Origin: Corallococcus sp. NCRR
GTDB lineage: Bacteria > Myxococcota > Myxococcia > Myxococcales > Myxococcaceae
NCBI RefSeq assembly: GCF_026965535.1
Contig: NZ_CP114039.1
Location: 5,208,001 to 5,272,000 of the forward strand
Length of the DNA: 64,000 bases
Reading direction: 5' to 3'
In this document: in pieces, positions 44,793-54,477 of the stretch
Position numbering within the stretch: the first letter of the stretch is position 1
Layout: each line of letters opens with the position of its first letter
Position numbers and translations under genes: made by a program
Notes under the pieces: model-generated
The model's input: only the letters and a program-made list of their open reading frames with translations
The model's database searches: none
What the model was told of the DNA's origin: nothing

Positions 44793-45911
44793 ATGGCCCT
44801 CAAGGGTACCCTCAAGGATTTCGGCATCGGCGACATCCTGCAGCTGATCGGCCAGCAGCAGAAGACGGGCACGCTCCACCTGCGCAACAAGGACCAGGAG
44901 GTGCGCGTCGGCTTCCAGGACGGCCACATCATCAAGGCCGAAAGCCTCACCCGGAAGCGCAAGGAACTCATCGGCGCCATGCTGGTGCGCGCGGAAATCA
45001 TCACGGAGACGCAGCTGGAGGCGGCGCTGGAGGTCCAGAAGCGCACCCTCAAGCGGCTGGGGGACGTGCTGGTCCAGAGCCACGCCCTCACAGCGGAGCG
45101 CTTCCAGCACATGGCGCAGCTCCAGGTGACGGAGACGCTCTACCGCCTCTTCACCTGGAAGGCGGGCACCTACGAGTTCATCCAGGAGCCCGTGGAGCCC
45201 GGCCCCGACGGCATCACCCCGCTGCGCGCGGAGACGGTGCTGATGGAGGGCTTCCGGATGGTGGACGAGTGGCCCGTCATCCGGAAGCGCATCCACCGCG
45301 ACGACATGACCTTCGAGCGCGTCAAGGCGCTCCCTCCGCCCCGCGCCCACGCCGACGAGGGCGGGGAGCTGGGCGTCATCGGCCCGTCCGAGCGCCACGT
45401 CTACGAGGAGATCGCCGTGGGGCGCGATTTGCGCCGCATGGTGGACCTCTGCGGCCTGGGCGAGTTCGAGACCTGCAAGGCGCTCTACAACCTGGTCAAG
45501 GGCGACTACGTGCGCGCCATCGACCCGGAGGGCCGCGCTCCCGTCCCGGAGGACACCCGCCTGGTCGCCCGCGTGGCCGGTCCCCTGGGCCGCATCGCGG
45601 TGACCATGGCGGTCATCGCGGGGCTGGCCTTCATCGCGTCCAGCTGGGTCGGGGGAGCCGGGCACGAACGCGGCGCCTCCCGGTTGGGGGATCCCGCCGC
45701 CCAGCGTCAGATTGCCCAAGCGCAGCGCGTCCGCATCGAGGCCGCGCTGGAGGTGTTCCAACTGGAGAAGGGGACCCTCCCGGAGCGGTTGGATGCTCTG
45801 GTGGATGCCGGATTGTTGAGTCCGGAGGAACTGCGCTACCCGTGGCGGGAGGAGTACTATTACCGCCGCACGGCCGCCCGGCAGTTCATCCTCCTACCGC
45901 CCGTGCGCTAG
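44793..45911 (+). CDS. DUF4388 (PATAN) domain protein with C-terminal membrane helix
   Basis: A 372-residue protein. Residues 1 to about 160 form a DUF4388/PATAN domain (MALKGTLKDFGIGDILQLIG, TGTLHLR), an adaptor found in many myxobacterial and two-component-linked proteins. One membrane helix lies near 262-282 (IAVTMAVIAGLAFIASSWVG). The periplasmic tail (about 300-372) resembles the C-terminal part of a type II secretion pseudopilin-like domain (LEVFQLEKGTLPERLDAL and ELRYPWREEYYYR). It begins 3 bases after the TPR/zinc-ribbon gene and may link that protein to a signalling response (inference). Confidence 0.78.
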   Translation: MALKGTLKDFGIGDILQLIGQQQKTGTLHLRNKDQEVRVGFQDGHIIKAESLTRKRKELIGAMLVRAEIITETQLEAALEVQKRTLKRLGDVLVQSHALTAERFQHMAQLQVTETLYRLFTWKAGTYEFIQEPVEPGPDGITPLRAETVLMEGFRMVDEWPVIRKRIHRDDMTFERVKALPPPRAHADEGGELGVIGPSERHVYEEIAVGRDLRRMVDLCGLGEFETCKALYNLVKGDYVRAIDPEGRAPVPEDTRLVARVAGPLGRIAVTMAVIAGLAFIASSWVGGAGHERGASRLGDPAAQRQIAQAQRVRIEAALEVFQLEKGTLPERLDALVDAGLLSPEELRYPWREEYYYRRTAARQFILLPPVR

Positions 45912-46007
45912 CCCGCGGGCAGGCTCGCCGTCGAGAGATGGCGGGCATGGGGGGAGGGGTGGCGTTAAATTGAGGGCGAGCGATCACTGAACGAGGAATG
46001 ACGCGCA

Positions 46008-47066
<1,059 letters not shown>

Positions 47067-47088
47067 CATCCTGACGTCGTCGCACCCG

Positions 47089-47126
47089 CCACCCCCGCTC
47101 CCTGCCTCGCGCAGGGACGGGGGTGG
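47089..47126 (+). terminator. large stem-loop between phoH and pgpH
   Basis: Arms CCACCCCCG-c-TCCCTGC and GCAGGGA-CGGGGGTGG pair over 16 bp with one bulged C and a 5-base loop. There is no T-run. It may end phoH transcription or stabilise its 3' end. The rest of the gap to 47283 has a repeated GGCTTAC about 20 bases apart, but no clear promoter. Confidence 0.45.
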
Positions 47127-47283
47127 AGTCGCTGAAGGGCTTACACCGCTGCCTGTTGGCTTACCTGCAAATATCGCAGAGCGAACTGGCGTCCGGGCGG
47201 CGGCTGTCCCACCCTCACGAATTTTCCCCGTCGCTGCTTCCTTCTAGGGAGCCTGACGTCTTCGCAGGGTGAGGAGTTCCCCC

Positions 47284-49797
47284 ATGGCCGATCCTGAATC
47301 ACCAACCCCCGGGCCCAGTCCGCTGGACGCGCTCGCGGTGCGCCTGGGGCTCGGGCGGCGTGGGGAGTGGGGCCGGCGCGTCGTGCAGACCCTCCTGCTG
47401 CTCGTCGTCTCGGTGGGCGCGGGCTTCGTCATCTCCCCGGGCCTCTACAGCCAGCAGATCCCGGCGCTCACCGAGGAGAACGTGGGCAAGCCCTTCCGGG
47501 CCAACTCGCCCGCCGGCTTCAAGGCCGCGCGCGACTACGACATCGTCCACCAGTCGATGACGGAGCAGCGCCGCCGCGAGGCCCGGAGCGCCGTGCGCCC
47601 GGTGTACGACCTCAACCCGGCGGTGGTGGGCAACCTGCGCGCGTCCGTGCGCGCCGCCTTCGCCTCCGCGCGCGAGCACCTGGAGGAGGAGAAGGACGCC
47701 CGCGCCGAGGAGACCCCGCCGGAGGAGGGCCAGGCCAGGCGCCGCCGCCCCGCGCCGCTCACCCCGGAGGCCCTGGAGCGTCAGCGCCGCGACCGCGAGG
47801 AGATGCAGGCCCGGTTCCAGGAGCAGCTCTTCGGCCAGCGCGACGCGGGGCTGGAGTCCGAGGACTTCCAGGCGCTCGTCGCCAACGGCTTCTCCGAGGA
47901 GTCGGAGACCGCCACCCTGGTGCTGCTGGACCGGGCCTACCGCGCGGACGGCACCCAGGTGTACGTGGCCGGCTCGCGGGAGGAGCTGGTGCGCGAGGCG
48001 CCCCAGGGCCTCACCGTGCGCGACGTGCAGCACAAGAACGAGGAGACGCTGCCCGCGGGCGCCGCCCAGGTGGTGGACATGCGGGAGGCGCACCAGGAGC
48101 AGGACCGCTTCGCCTCCGTGCCCGGCAACGTGATGCCGGAGGCCCCGGCGGTGCAGCGCCGCGCGGTGCTCAGAATCGCCAAGCGGCTCGTGCGCCCCAG
48201 CCTGACCATCAACATCGCGGAGACGGACCTGCGCCGCCGGCTCGCGGGCGACGCGGTGAAGGACGCCGTCATCGCCATCAAGAAGGGCCAGCGCGTCATC
48301 GGCGACGGCGAGCTCGTCAACGAGACGCACCTCGTCATGCTGCGCGGGATGCGCGCGCAGACGGACCGCCTGGACCTGCTCCAGTTGCAGGTGGGTGGCA
48401 CGGGCCTGGTGGCCCTGCTGGTGGTGGCCTTCTACGCCTTCTGCCGCGCGGCCTTCCGCCGCTTCCGCCCCACGCGCAAGGACGGCGTCCTGCTGGGCCT
48501 GTTGCTGGTGGGCCTCTTGGGCCTGCTCCAGGTCTGGGTGTCCATCGCGGACGCGGTGCAGGACCGCTACACGGCGCTACCCATCGAAGCGTTCTATTAC
48601 GCCTTCCCGGTGGCGGCGGGCGCCATGCTGGTGCGCTTCATCCTGGCCCAGGAGCTGGCGCTGTTCTTCGCCATGGTGTTCGCGTGCCTCGTGGGCGTGA
48701 TGCTGGGCAACTCGCTGGCGTTCGGCATCTACACGCTGGTGGGCTCGCTGGTGGCGGCGGACCGCATCGTCAAGGCGAAGGACCGCGTGGGCATCTTCCG
48801 CGCGGGCCTCGTCACCGGCGTGGCCAACCTCATCGCGGTGCTCTTCCTGTTCCTCGTGGAGGGCAAGGGCCTGGCCGGGGACACGGTCCTCACCGCGGTG
48901 TGCGCGTTCTTCGGCACCGCGCTCGCCGTCCCGGTGATGGTGATGGCGCTGACGCCGCTCATCGAGGCCACGTTCGGCTACGCGTCGGACATCAAGCTCC
49001 TGGAGCTGGCGAACCTGAACCACCCGGCGCTCAAGGAGCTCATCGTCCAGGCGCCCGGCACGTACCACCACTCCATCATCATCGGCACGCTGGTGGAGAA
49101 CGCGGCGGAGACGATTGGCGCGAACCCGCTGCTGGCGCGCTCGTGCGCGTACTACCACGACATCGGAAAGGGCCGGAACCCGCTCTACTTCGGGGAGAAC
49201 CAGAAGGGGGAGAACCGGCATGACGGGCTCGCGCCCGCGATGAGCGCGGTCATCATCAAGCGCCACGTCACAGAAGGCCTGGAGATGGCCCGGCAGTACC
49301 GCCTGCCCAAGCTGGTGGCGGACGCCATCCCCCAGCACCACGGCACGCGCACGGTGGGCTTCTTCTTCCACAAGGCCCTGAAGGAGCAGGAGGGCAAGGA
49401 AGGCGCGCCCCCCATCGACGAGAGCATCTACCGCTACCCGGGCCCCAAGCCGCAGTTCCGCGAGGCAGCGCTGGTGATGATCGCCGACGCGGTGGAGGCC
49501 TCCACGCGCTCCATGCCGGACCCCACCAGCGCGAAGCTCCACGCGCAGGTGCAGAAGATCATCAACGTCATCTTCTCCGAGGGCCAGCTCGACGAGTGCG
49601 ACCTGACGCTCAAGGACCTGAACCTCATCTCCCAGTCCTTCCTGCACACGCTGGAGGGCATCTACCACACGCGTCCCGTCTACCCGGCGGGCGCGGTGGG
49701 TGGGGGCAAGGGCGGAGGCGCGCCGCTGATGATGGCGCCCGCGCCCGCGAAGACGGACGCGAAGGACACGAAGGTGCGAACGGCGGGCATGTCATGA
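47284..49797 (+). CDS. pgpH: PgpH/YqfF-type 7TM-HD phosphohydrolase
   Basis: An 837-residue protein. A signal-anchor helix near residues 30-50 is followed by a large extracytoplasmic domain (about 55-360), seven membrane helices (about 365-590) and a cytoplasmic HD domain with YHHSIIIGTLVENA, YYHDIGKG (metal-binding HD) and HHGT. Homologues (PgpH) degrade c-di-AMP. The ATG following GGTGAGGAG was chosen over an upstream GTG. It lies between phoH and ybeY, with a 4-bp overlap to the latter. c-di-AMP as substrate is family knowledge, not shown here. Confidence 0.9.
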   Translation: MADPESPTPGPSPLDALAVRLGLGRRGEWGRRVVQTLLLLVVSVGAGFVISPGLYSQQIPALTEENVGKPFRANSPAGFKAARDYDIVHQSMTEQRRREARSAVRPVYDLNPAVVGNLRASVRAAFASAREHLEEEKDARAEETPPEEGQARRRRPAPLTPEALERQRRDREEMQARFQEQLFGQRDAGLESEDFQALVANGFSEESETATLVLLDRAYRADGTQVYVAGSREELVREAPQGLTVRDVQHKNEETLPAGAAQVVDMREAHQEQDRFASVPGNVMPEAPAVQRRAVLRIAKRLVRPSLTINIAETDLRRRLAGDAVKDAVIAIKKGQRVIGDGELVNETHLVMLRGMRAQTDRLDLLQLQVGGTGLVALLVVAFYAFCRAAFRRFRPTRKDGVLLGLLLVGLLGLLQVWVSIADAVQDRYTALPIEAFYYAFPVAAGAMLVRFILAQELALFFAMVFACLVGVMLGNSLAFGIYTLVGSLVAADRIVKAKDRVGIFRAGLVTGVANLIAVLFLFLVEGKGLAGDTVLTAVCAFFGTALAVPVMVMALTPLIEATFGYASDIKLLELANLNHPALKELIVQAPGTYHHSIIIGTLVENAAETIGANPLLARSCAYYHDIGKGRNPLYFGENQKGENRHDGLAPAMSAVIIKRHVTEGLEMARQYRLPKLVADAIPQHHGTRTVGFFFHKALKEQEGKEGAPPIDESIYRYPGPKPQFREAALVMIADAVEASTRSMPDPTSAKLHAQVQKIINVIFSEGQLDECDLTLKDLNLISQSFLHTLEGIYHTRPVYPAGAVGGGKGGGAPLMMAPAPAKTDAKDTKVRTAGMS

Positions 49798-50675
49798 GCC
49801 GCAAGGTGGAGGGCGTGAAGCTGCGCAAGGGCAAGGTCATTCCGCGCGACGACGGCAAGCGCATCGAGGAGTTCGTCGGCGTGGCCAGCACGCAGACGGA
49901 GTCCGCGTCCGTGGCGCGCATGCGGGCGCCGCCGGGCTGGAGCGAACCGGCGCAGACGCCGGAGTTCGACGAGGTGGTGCTCGTGCTCACGGGCGAGCTC
50001 ACCCTGGTGGTGGACGGCAAGCGCGAACGGATTGGCGCGGGCGAGGTCGGCCTGGTGCCGCGCGGCAAGCGCGTGGTGTACCGCAACGACTCGCAGGGCG
50101 CGTGTGACTACTGGTCCATCTGCGCCCCGGCGTTCCGCGTGGAGCTGGCGCACATCGAGAAGCCGGCGCCCAAGGCCAAGGCCGCGGACAACCACGTGAC
50201 GGTGCAGGTGGCGCACGGGCAGGGCGCGGACTACGAGCGCCTGCTCACCACCTGGGCCCGCGACTACCTGAAGCGCCTGGGCCTCACCGACTGCGAGCTG
50301 TCGCTGTCGCTCGTGGGGGACCGGGCCATCCGCCGGCTCAACCGCACGTGGCGCCAGAAGGACAAGGCCACGGACGTGCTGTCCTTCCCCGCGGGCGACC
50401 TGCCCAAGGGCACCCCGGGCCCCCGCCCGCTGGGGGACGTGGTCATCTCCCTGGACACGGCGAAGCGGCAGGCGAAGGAGTACGGCCGCACGCTGGAGTC
50501 GGAGATGGGCCGCTACCTCGCGCATGGGCTGTTGCACCTGTTGGGGCATGACCATGAGAAGCCTCGCGACGCGAAGCGCATGGCGGCCCTGGAGGAGCAG
50601 CTCCTGGGTGAGCGCGGCATGGTGGCGGACTCGCTGACCATCGACTCGCGCGCGCGCCGCGCGAAGCTCATCTGA
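49794..50675 (+). CDS. ybeY: cupin-YbeY fusion endoribonuclease
   Basis: A 293-residue protein, about double the normal YbeY length. Residues about 10-118 are a cupin-like domain (FDEVVLVLTGELTLVVDG, IGAGEVGLVPRGKRVVY), with the usual HxH metal motif absent. Residues about 125-293 are a YbeY with RAIRRLNRTWRQKDKATDVLSFP and the zinc motif HGLLHLLGHDHEKP. YbeY matures 16S rRNA 3' ends and quality-controls ribosomes. The single open frame and the ATGA overlap with pgpH show that the two parts are one protein. The cupin could sense a ligand or bind RNA (inference). Confidence 0.88.
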   Translation: MSRKVEGVKLRKGKVIPRDDGKRIEEFVGVASTQTESASVARMRAPPGWSEPAQTPEFDEVVLVLTGELTLVVDGKRERIGAGEVGLVPRGKRVVYRNDSQGACDYWSICAPAFRVELAHIEKPAPKAKAADNHVTVQVAHGQGADYERLLTTWARDYLKRLGLTDCELSLSLVGDRAIRRLNRTWRQKDKATDVLSFPAGDLPKGTPGPRPLGDVVISLDTAKRQAKEYGRTLESEMGRYLAHGLLHLLGHDHEKPRDAKRMAALEEQLLGERGMVADSLTIDSRARRAKLI

Positions 50676-50683
50676 AATCCTGC

Positions 50684-50704
50684 GCCGGGGGGCTTGCGGC
50701 CCCC
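50684..50704 (+). terminator. hairpin after ybeY
   Basis: Perfect 8-bp arms CGGGGGGC and GCCCCCCG with a 5-base loop, 8 bases after the ybeY stop; no T-run follows. It overlaps the leader of the next gene. Confidence 0.4.
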
Positions 50705-50727
50705 CGTGCCTCGTGTTGGATGGAACG

Positions 50728-52050
50728 ATGCCCCGCCTGTCGTCTCTCATCGTCGCAAGCCTGTTGGGTCTCCTGCTGTCCGCGTCCCCCGCGCGCGCCG
50801 CGTCGGTGCCGCCATGGGGCACGGGCGAGAGCCGGGGCGAGGACCTGTCCATCTGGCTGGTGACCTTCAGCCCCGGCGACGACGTCTTCTCGTGGTGGGG
50901 CCACGGCTCGCTGGTGGTGGAGGACCGCTCCCGCCACATGCAGCGGCTCTACAACTACGGCATGTACTCGTTCGACGACCAGACGGTCGTCCACTTCGCC
51001 AAGGGCCGCCTGGAGTTCTGGGTCGGTGAGTCGAGCGTCAACGGCACCTTCCGCTTCTACAAGTCACTCAATCGCGACGTGCGCGTGCAGGAACTCAACC
51101 TCACGCCCGAGCAGCGGGTGACGGTGGCGAAGAAGCTGGCGGACAACGTGCTTCCGGAGAACCGCGACTATCTCTACGAGCACTACAGCGACAACTGCGT
51201 CACGCGCCTGCGCGACATGATCGACGTGGCGGTGGGCGGCCGGCTGTCGGAGGCGGAGAAGGCCCCGGCCCGCATGACGCTGCGCGAGCATACGCGGCGC
51301 TACACGGCGGTGAGCCCGCCGGTGAGCTTCCTGCTCGACTTCATGATGAATGACTCCATCGACAAGCCCATCACCCGCCGCGAGGAGGCCTTCCTCCCGG
51401 ACGAACTGGAGCAGCAGGTGGCGGAGCTGAAGGTACCGGGCCCGGACGGCCGGCCGGTGTCGCTGGTGGAGAAGCAGTGGGACTTCTACGCGTCGCCCAC
51501 GCGCGCACGGCCCCCCGCGCAGCCCCCCGCCTTCGGCTCGTACATCCTCGCGCTGGGCGTGCTCCTGGGCGGCGCCGCGCTGGGCCTGGCCGCGTGGGAG
51601 AAGAAGGGCAGCCGGGCGGCGCGCATCCTCCTGGGCCTGGAGAACGTGGTGGTGGGGCTGGTGCTGGGCATCCCCGGGTTGGCGCTCGTCGTCATGTGGG
51701 TGGGCACGAACCACGTCGTCACGCACCACAACGAGAACCTCTTCCTCGCCAACCCGCTGACACTCCTGGCCGTGCCGTACGGCCTGCGCCTCACCTGGAA
51801 CAGCCCGAAGGCGCGCTCGCGGCTCAAGTGGGTCTGGGGCCTGCTCGCGGTGACGGGCGCGCTGGGGCTGGCCGTCAAGATTCTGCACTGGTTCGACCAG
51901 GACAACTGGCGCGCCATCGCGCTCATCCTGCCCATCTCCCTGGGCATGGCCGGCGCGTTCTGGCTGGACCGCCTCCGGGCGCTCGTGCCAGGAACGGCGC
52001 GCACGCCGCCCCGTCAGGATGCTCAGGTGACTTCGCTCAAGGCTTCCTGA
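50728..52050 (+). CDS. DUF4105 (Lnb N-terminal periplasmic) domain membrane protein
   Basis: A 440-residue protein with a signal peptide (LLGLLLSASPARA), a periplasmic DUF4105 domain (about 25-230) and four membrane helices (about 270-420) in the C-terminal half. DUF4105 is a cysteine-peptidase-like domain; candidate catalytic residues are His in WWGHGSLVVED and Cys in YSDNCVTRLRD. In Gram-negative relatives this domain is described as the periplasmic part of Lnb proteins. Membrane helices with a periplasmic sensor suggest lipoprotein processing or turnover, which I state as inference. The ATG is preceded by a weak GGATGGAACG site. Confidence 0.82.
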   Translation: MPRLSSLIVASLLGLLLSASPARAASVPPWGTGESRGEDLSIWLVTFSPGDDVFSWWGHGSLVVEDRSRHMQRLYNYGMYSFDDQTVVHFAKGRLEFWVGESSVNGTFRFYKSLNRDVRVQELNLTPEQRVTVAKKLADNVLPENRDYLYEHYSDNCVTRLRDMIDVAVGGRLSEAEKAPARMTLREHTRRYTAVSPPVSFLLDFMMNDSIDKPITRREEAFLPDELEQQVAELKVPGPDGRPVSLVEKQWDFYASPTRARPPAQPPAFGSYILALGVLLGGAALGLAAWEKKGSRAARILLGLENVVVGLVLGIPGLALVVMWVGTNHVVTHHNENLFLANPLTLLAVPYGLRLTWNSPKARSRLKWVWGLLAVTGALGLAVKILHWFDQDNWRAIALILPISLGMAGAFWLDRLRALVPGTARTPPRQDAQVTSLKAS

Positions 52051-52099
52051 AACACCCCGGCTTTCCCAACTGTTTGTACCGAAGGAGACGACGAACACC

Positions 52100-53222
52100 A
52101 TGGCGAACGATTCGATGGAGAAGATCCAGGCCCTGAAGGAGCGCCTCAACGCGCTCCGGGGGCATCTTTGACCTCGACCGCAAGCGGTCCCGCATCGCGC
52201 TGATTGAACGTGACTCCACGCAGCCCGACTTCTGGAACGACAACACCAAGGCCCAGGGCCTGCTGAAGGAGAAGTCCACGCTGGAGGCCAGCGTGGGCGC
52301 CTTCGACAAGACGATGCGCGGGCTGGACGACGCGCAGACGCTGCTGGAGCTGGCGGCGGAGATGAACGACGAGGCGAGCGCCCAGGAGGCCGAAGGCACA
52401 CTCGCGTCGCTGGAGGGCGAGGTCGCGAAGCTGGAGCTGGCGCGGATGCTCTCCGGGCCGCAGGACCGCAGCAACTGCTTCATGGACATCAACGCGGGCG
52501 CGGGCGGCACGGACTCCATGGATTGGGCCGCCATGCTCCTGCGCATGTACACCCGCTACGGCGAGACCAAGGGCTGGAAGGTCGAGCTCAGCGACGAGGT
52601 GCCGGGCGAAGAGGCGGGATTCAAGAACGTCTCCCTGCGCATCGAGGGCGAGAACGCCTACGGCTACCTCAAGGCGGAAGTGGGCGTGCACCGGCTCGTG
52701 CGCATCAGCCCCTTCGACGCCAACGCGCGCCGCCAGACGGCGTTCGCCTCCGTGGACGTGTACCCGGAGGTCGACGACAGCATCCAGATCGACCTGCCGG
52801 AGAAGGACATCGAGCTGAAGTTCATCCGCGGCGGCGGCGCGGGTGGACAGAAGGTCAACAAAACGTCGTCCACGGCGCAGCTGCGCCACCTGCCCACCGG
52901 CATCATCATCACCTGCCAGACGGAGCGCTCGCAGTCGGCCAACAAGGACATGGCCTTCAAGATCCTGCGCGGCCGCCTGTACGAGCTGGAGATGAAGAAG
53001 CGCGAGGCCGAGCGCGACGCGGCGGAGGCGGCGAAGAAGGACATCTCCTTCGGCTCACAGATCCGCAGCTACGTGCTGGCGCCGTACCGCATGGTCAAGG
53101 ACCTGCGCACCGGCGTGGAGACGGGCAACGTGGACAAGGTGCTGGACGGTGACCTGGAGGAGTTCGTCACCGCGCAGTTGTTGGGCGTGAAGAACCCCAA
53201 CCGCAACGCTTCCGCGGACTGA
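52100..53222 (+). CDS. prfB: peptide chain release factor 2 with programmed +1 frameshift
   Basis: RF2, 373 residues, recognises UAA and UGA. It is read as 52100-52168 joined to 52170-53222: after 23 codons the ribosome reaches CTT TGA C and slips +1, skipping T52169. The protein continues with DLDRKRSRIALIERDS. A GGGGG stretch (52158-52162) three bases before the CTT acts as an internal Shine-Dalgarno, as in E. coli. The GGQ motif lies in GAGGQKVNKTSS and the domain 2/3 block in VRISPFDANARRQTAF. RF2 scarcity favours slippage, so its level is self-regulated. A strong terminator follows. Confidence 0.95.
52157..52172 (+). promoter_or_regulatory. prfB programmed +1 frameshift site
   Basis: The sequence CGGGGGCATCTTTGAC contains an anti-Shine-Dalgarno-pairing G-run, a 3-base spacer, the slippery CTT, the in-frame TGA stop at 52169-52171 and a following C, the same layout as the E. 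coli RF2 site. Confidence 0.95.
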
Positions 53223-53252
53223 CCGACGCCGGTCCTGTCCGGACGCATCCCA

Positions 53253-53287
53253 CCCCTCCCGGGCCTTCAGGGCCGGGAGGGGTTTTT
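53253..53287 (+). terminator. intrinsic terminator after prfB
   Basis: Arms CCCCTCCC and GGGAGGGG, extended by an inner GGCC/GGCC pairing with one bulge, followed directly by TTTTT. It lies 31 bases after the prfB stop and is the clearest rho-independent terminator in the window. Confidence 0.88.
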
Positions 53288-53378
53288 CGTGCCCGGGAAC
53301 CTTTTTCGCGGGGCCGGTGTCAGGGGGCGGGGCAGGGTGGTGCGGTAGGATGGAGCAGGCCCTACACGGGAGGCGCGG

Positions 53379-54011
53379 GTGTCACCGGGCGGAGTGCTCG
53401 ACGTCGGACAGCAGGCCCTGGCCTCCGAGGCCCTGGCGGACCCGCGCCGCCAGGAACAGGCGCTGCTCGTCCGGCTGCGGAGCGGCGACCCGGAGGCCTT
53501 CGAGTCGCTGGTGCACCAGCACCAGGACCGCCTCTACGACTTCTGCTTCCGCATGGTGGGCGACCGCGAGGAGGCCCACGACCTGGTGCAGGAGATCTTC
53601 GTCAGCGTGCACCAGAACGTCCGCCGCTTCCGCGAGGACTCGCGCCTGTCCACGTGGCTGTTCCGCATCTCCAAGAACCACTGCCTCAACCGGCTGAAGT
53701 ACCTGCAGCGCCGGGGGCGGGGCCGCTCGGACGTCTTCGACGAGGTGAGCGCCGCCGCCATCGCGGAGGGCGGGGGCGCGCCGCCGCAGCCAGACGCCGC
53801 CCTGGACGCGGCGCGTGAGCGGGCCCGGGTGCAGCGGGCCATTTCCCAACTGGACCCCGATGCGCGCATGCTGGTGGCGCTGCGAGACATCGAGGGCCTG
53901 AGCTACGACGAGATTGTCGACATCACCGAGCTGCCCGAGGGGACCGTGAAGAGCCGGCTCCACCGGGCACGCGAGAAGCTGGCGGACCTGCTGGGGCGCT
54001 TCGAACCATGA
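53379..54011 (+). CDS. ECF-type RNA polymerase sigma factor
   Basis: A 210-residue ECF sigma. Region 2 (about 30-105) has FESLVHQHQDRLYDFCFRMVGD, shortened from the domain, and DLVQEIFVSVHQNV; region 4 (about 145-205) has LSYDEIVDITELPEGTVKSRLHRARE, again only partly quoted. The GTG start follows a GGGAGGCG site. An acidic/Gly-rich linker separates regions 2 and 4. The stop overlaps the anti-sigma start (ATGA). The regulon is not visible. Confidence 0.9.
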   Translation: MSPGGVLDVGQQALASEALADPRRQEQALLVRLRSGDPEAFESLVHQHQDRLYDFCFRMVGDREEAHDLVQEIFVSVHQNVRRFREDSRLSTWLFRISKNHCLNRLKYLQRRGRGRSDVFDEVSAAAIAEGGGAPPQPDAALDAARERARVQRAISQLDPDARMLVALRDIEGLSYDEIVDITELPEGTVKSRLHRAREKLADLLGRFEP

Positions 54012-54388
54012 GCGGCGGCGGGTGGAGGTCAACGGACGTGGAACCGCGATTGGATCACCGCGAGGCGAGGGCGCTGTTCCTGGCGCTCGCCGACGAACAG
54101 CTGGCAGCCCCCCAGGAGCAGGCGGTGCGCAGCCACCTGGACGGCTGTGAGGAGTGCCGCCAGGGGTGGGACCGGTACGCCCGCACGGTGGAGCGCGTGC
54201 GCTCGGTGGAGCGGGAGAAGGCCCCGCCCGCGCTCGCGTCGCTCGTGGCCGCCCGCGTGCGCCGCCAGCGCCGCTTTGGCCTCAAGGGCCTGCACCTGGC
54301 GCATGCCCAGCACCGCTTCCCGGTGGAGATCCTCATCCCGCTGCTCCTGGCCGCGGCGGTGGGCGCATTTCTGTTGATGTCTTCCTGA
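54008..54388 (+). CDS. zinc-finger anti-sigma factor
   Basis: A 126-residue anti-sigma protein with an N-terminal ZAS-type zinc motif (HLDGCEEC, HxxxCxxC) near residues 42-49 and one C-terminal membrane helix (about 105-125, VEILIPLLLAAAVGAFLLM). The very short periplasmic end means it is unlikely to sense signals outside by itself; release may depend on redox/zinc change or another partner. Coupled by a 4-bp overlap to the sigma gene. Confidence 0.87.
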   Translation: MSGGGWRSTDVEPRLDHREARALFLALADEQLAAPQEQAVRSHLDGCEECRQGWDRYARTVERVRSVEREKAPPALASLVAARVRRQRRFGLKGLHLAHAQHRFPVEILIPLLLAAAVGAFLLMSS

Positions 54389-54477
54389 CGGTCATTTCCT
54401 GGGCCGCTACCCCCTGGGATGCGTTGCGTACCGGGGGAGGCTTGGCTACGGTGCCGCGCCTTTCATACGAGCGCGTC

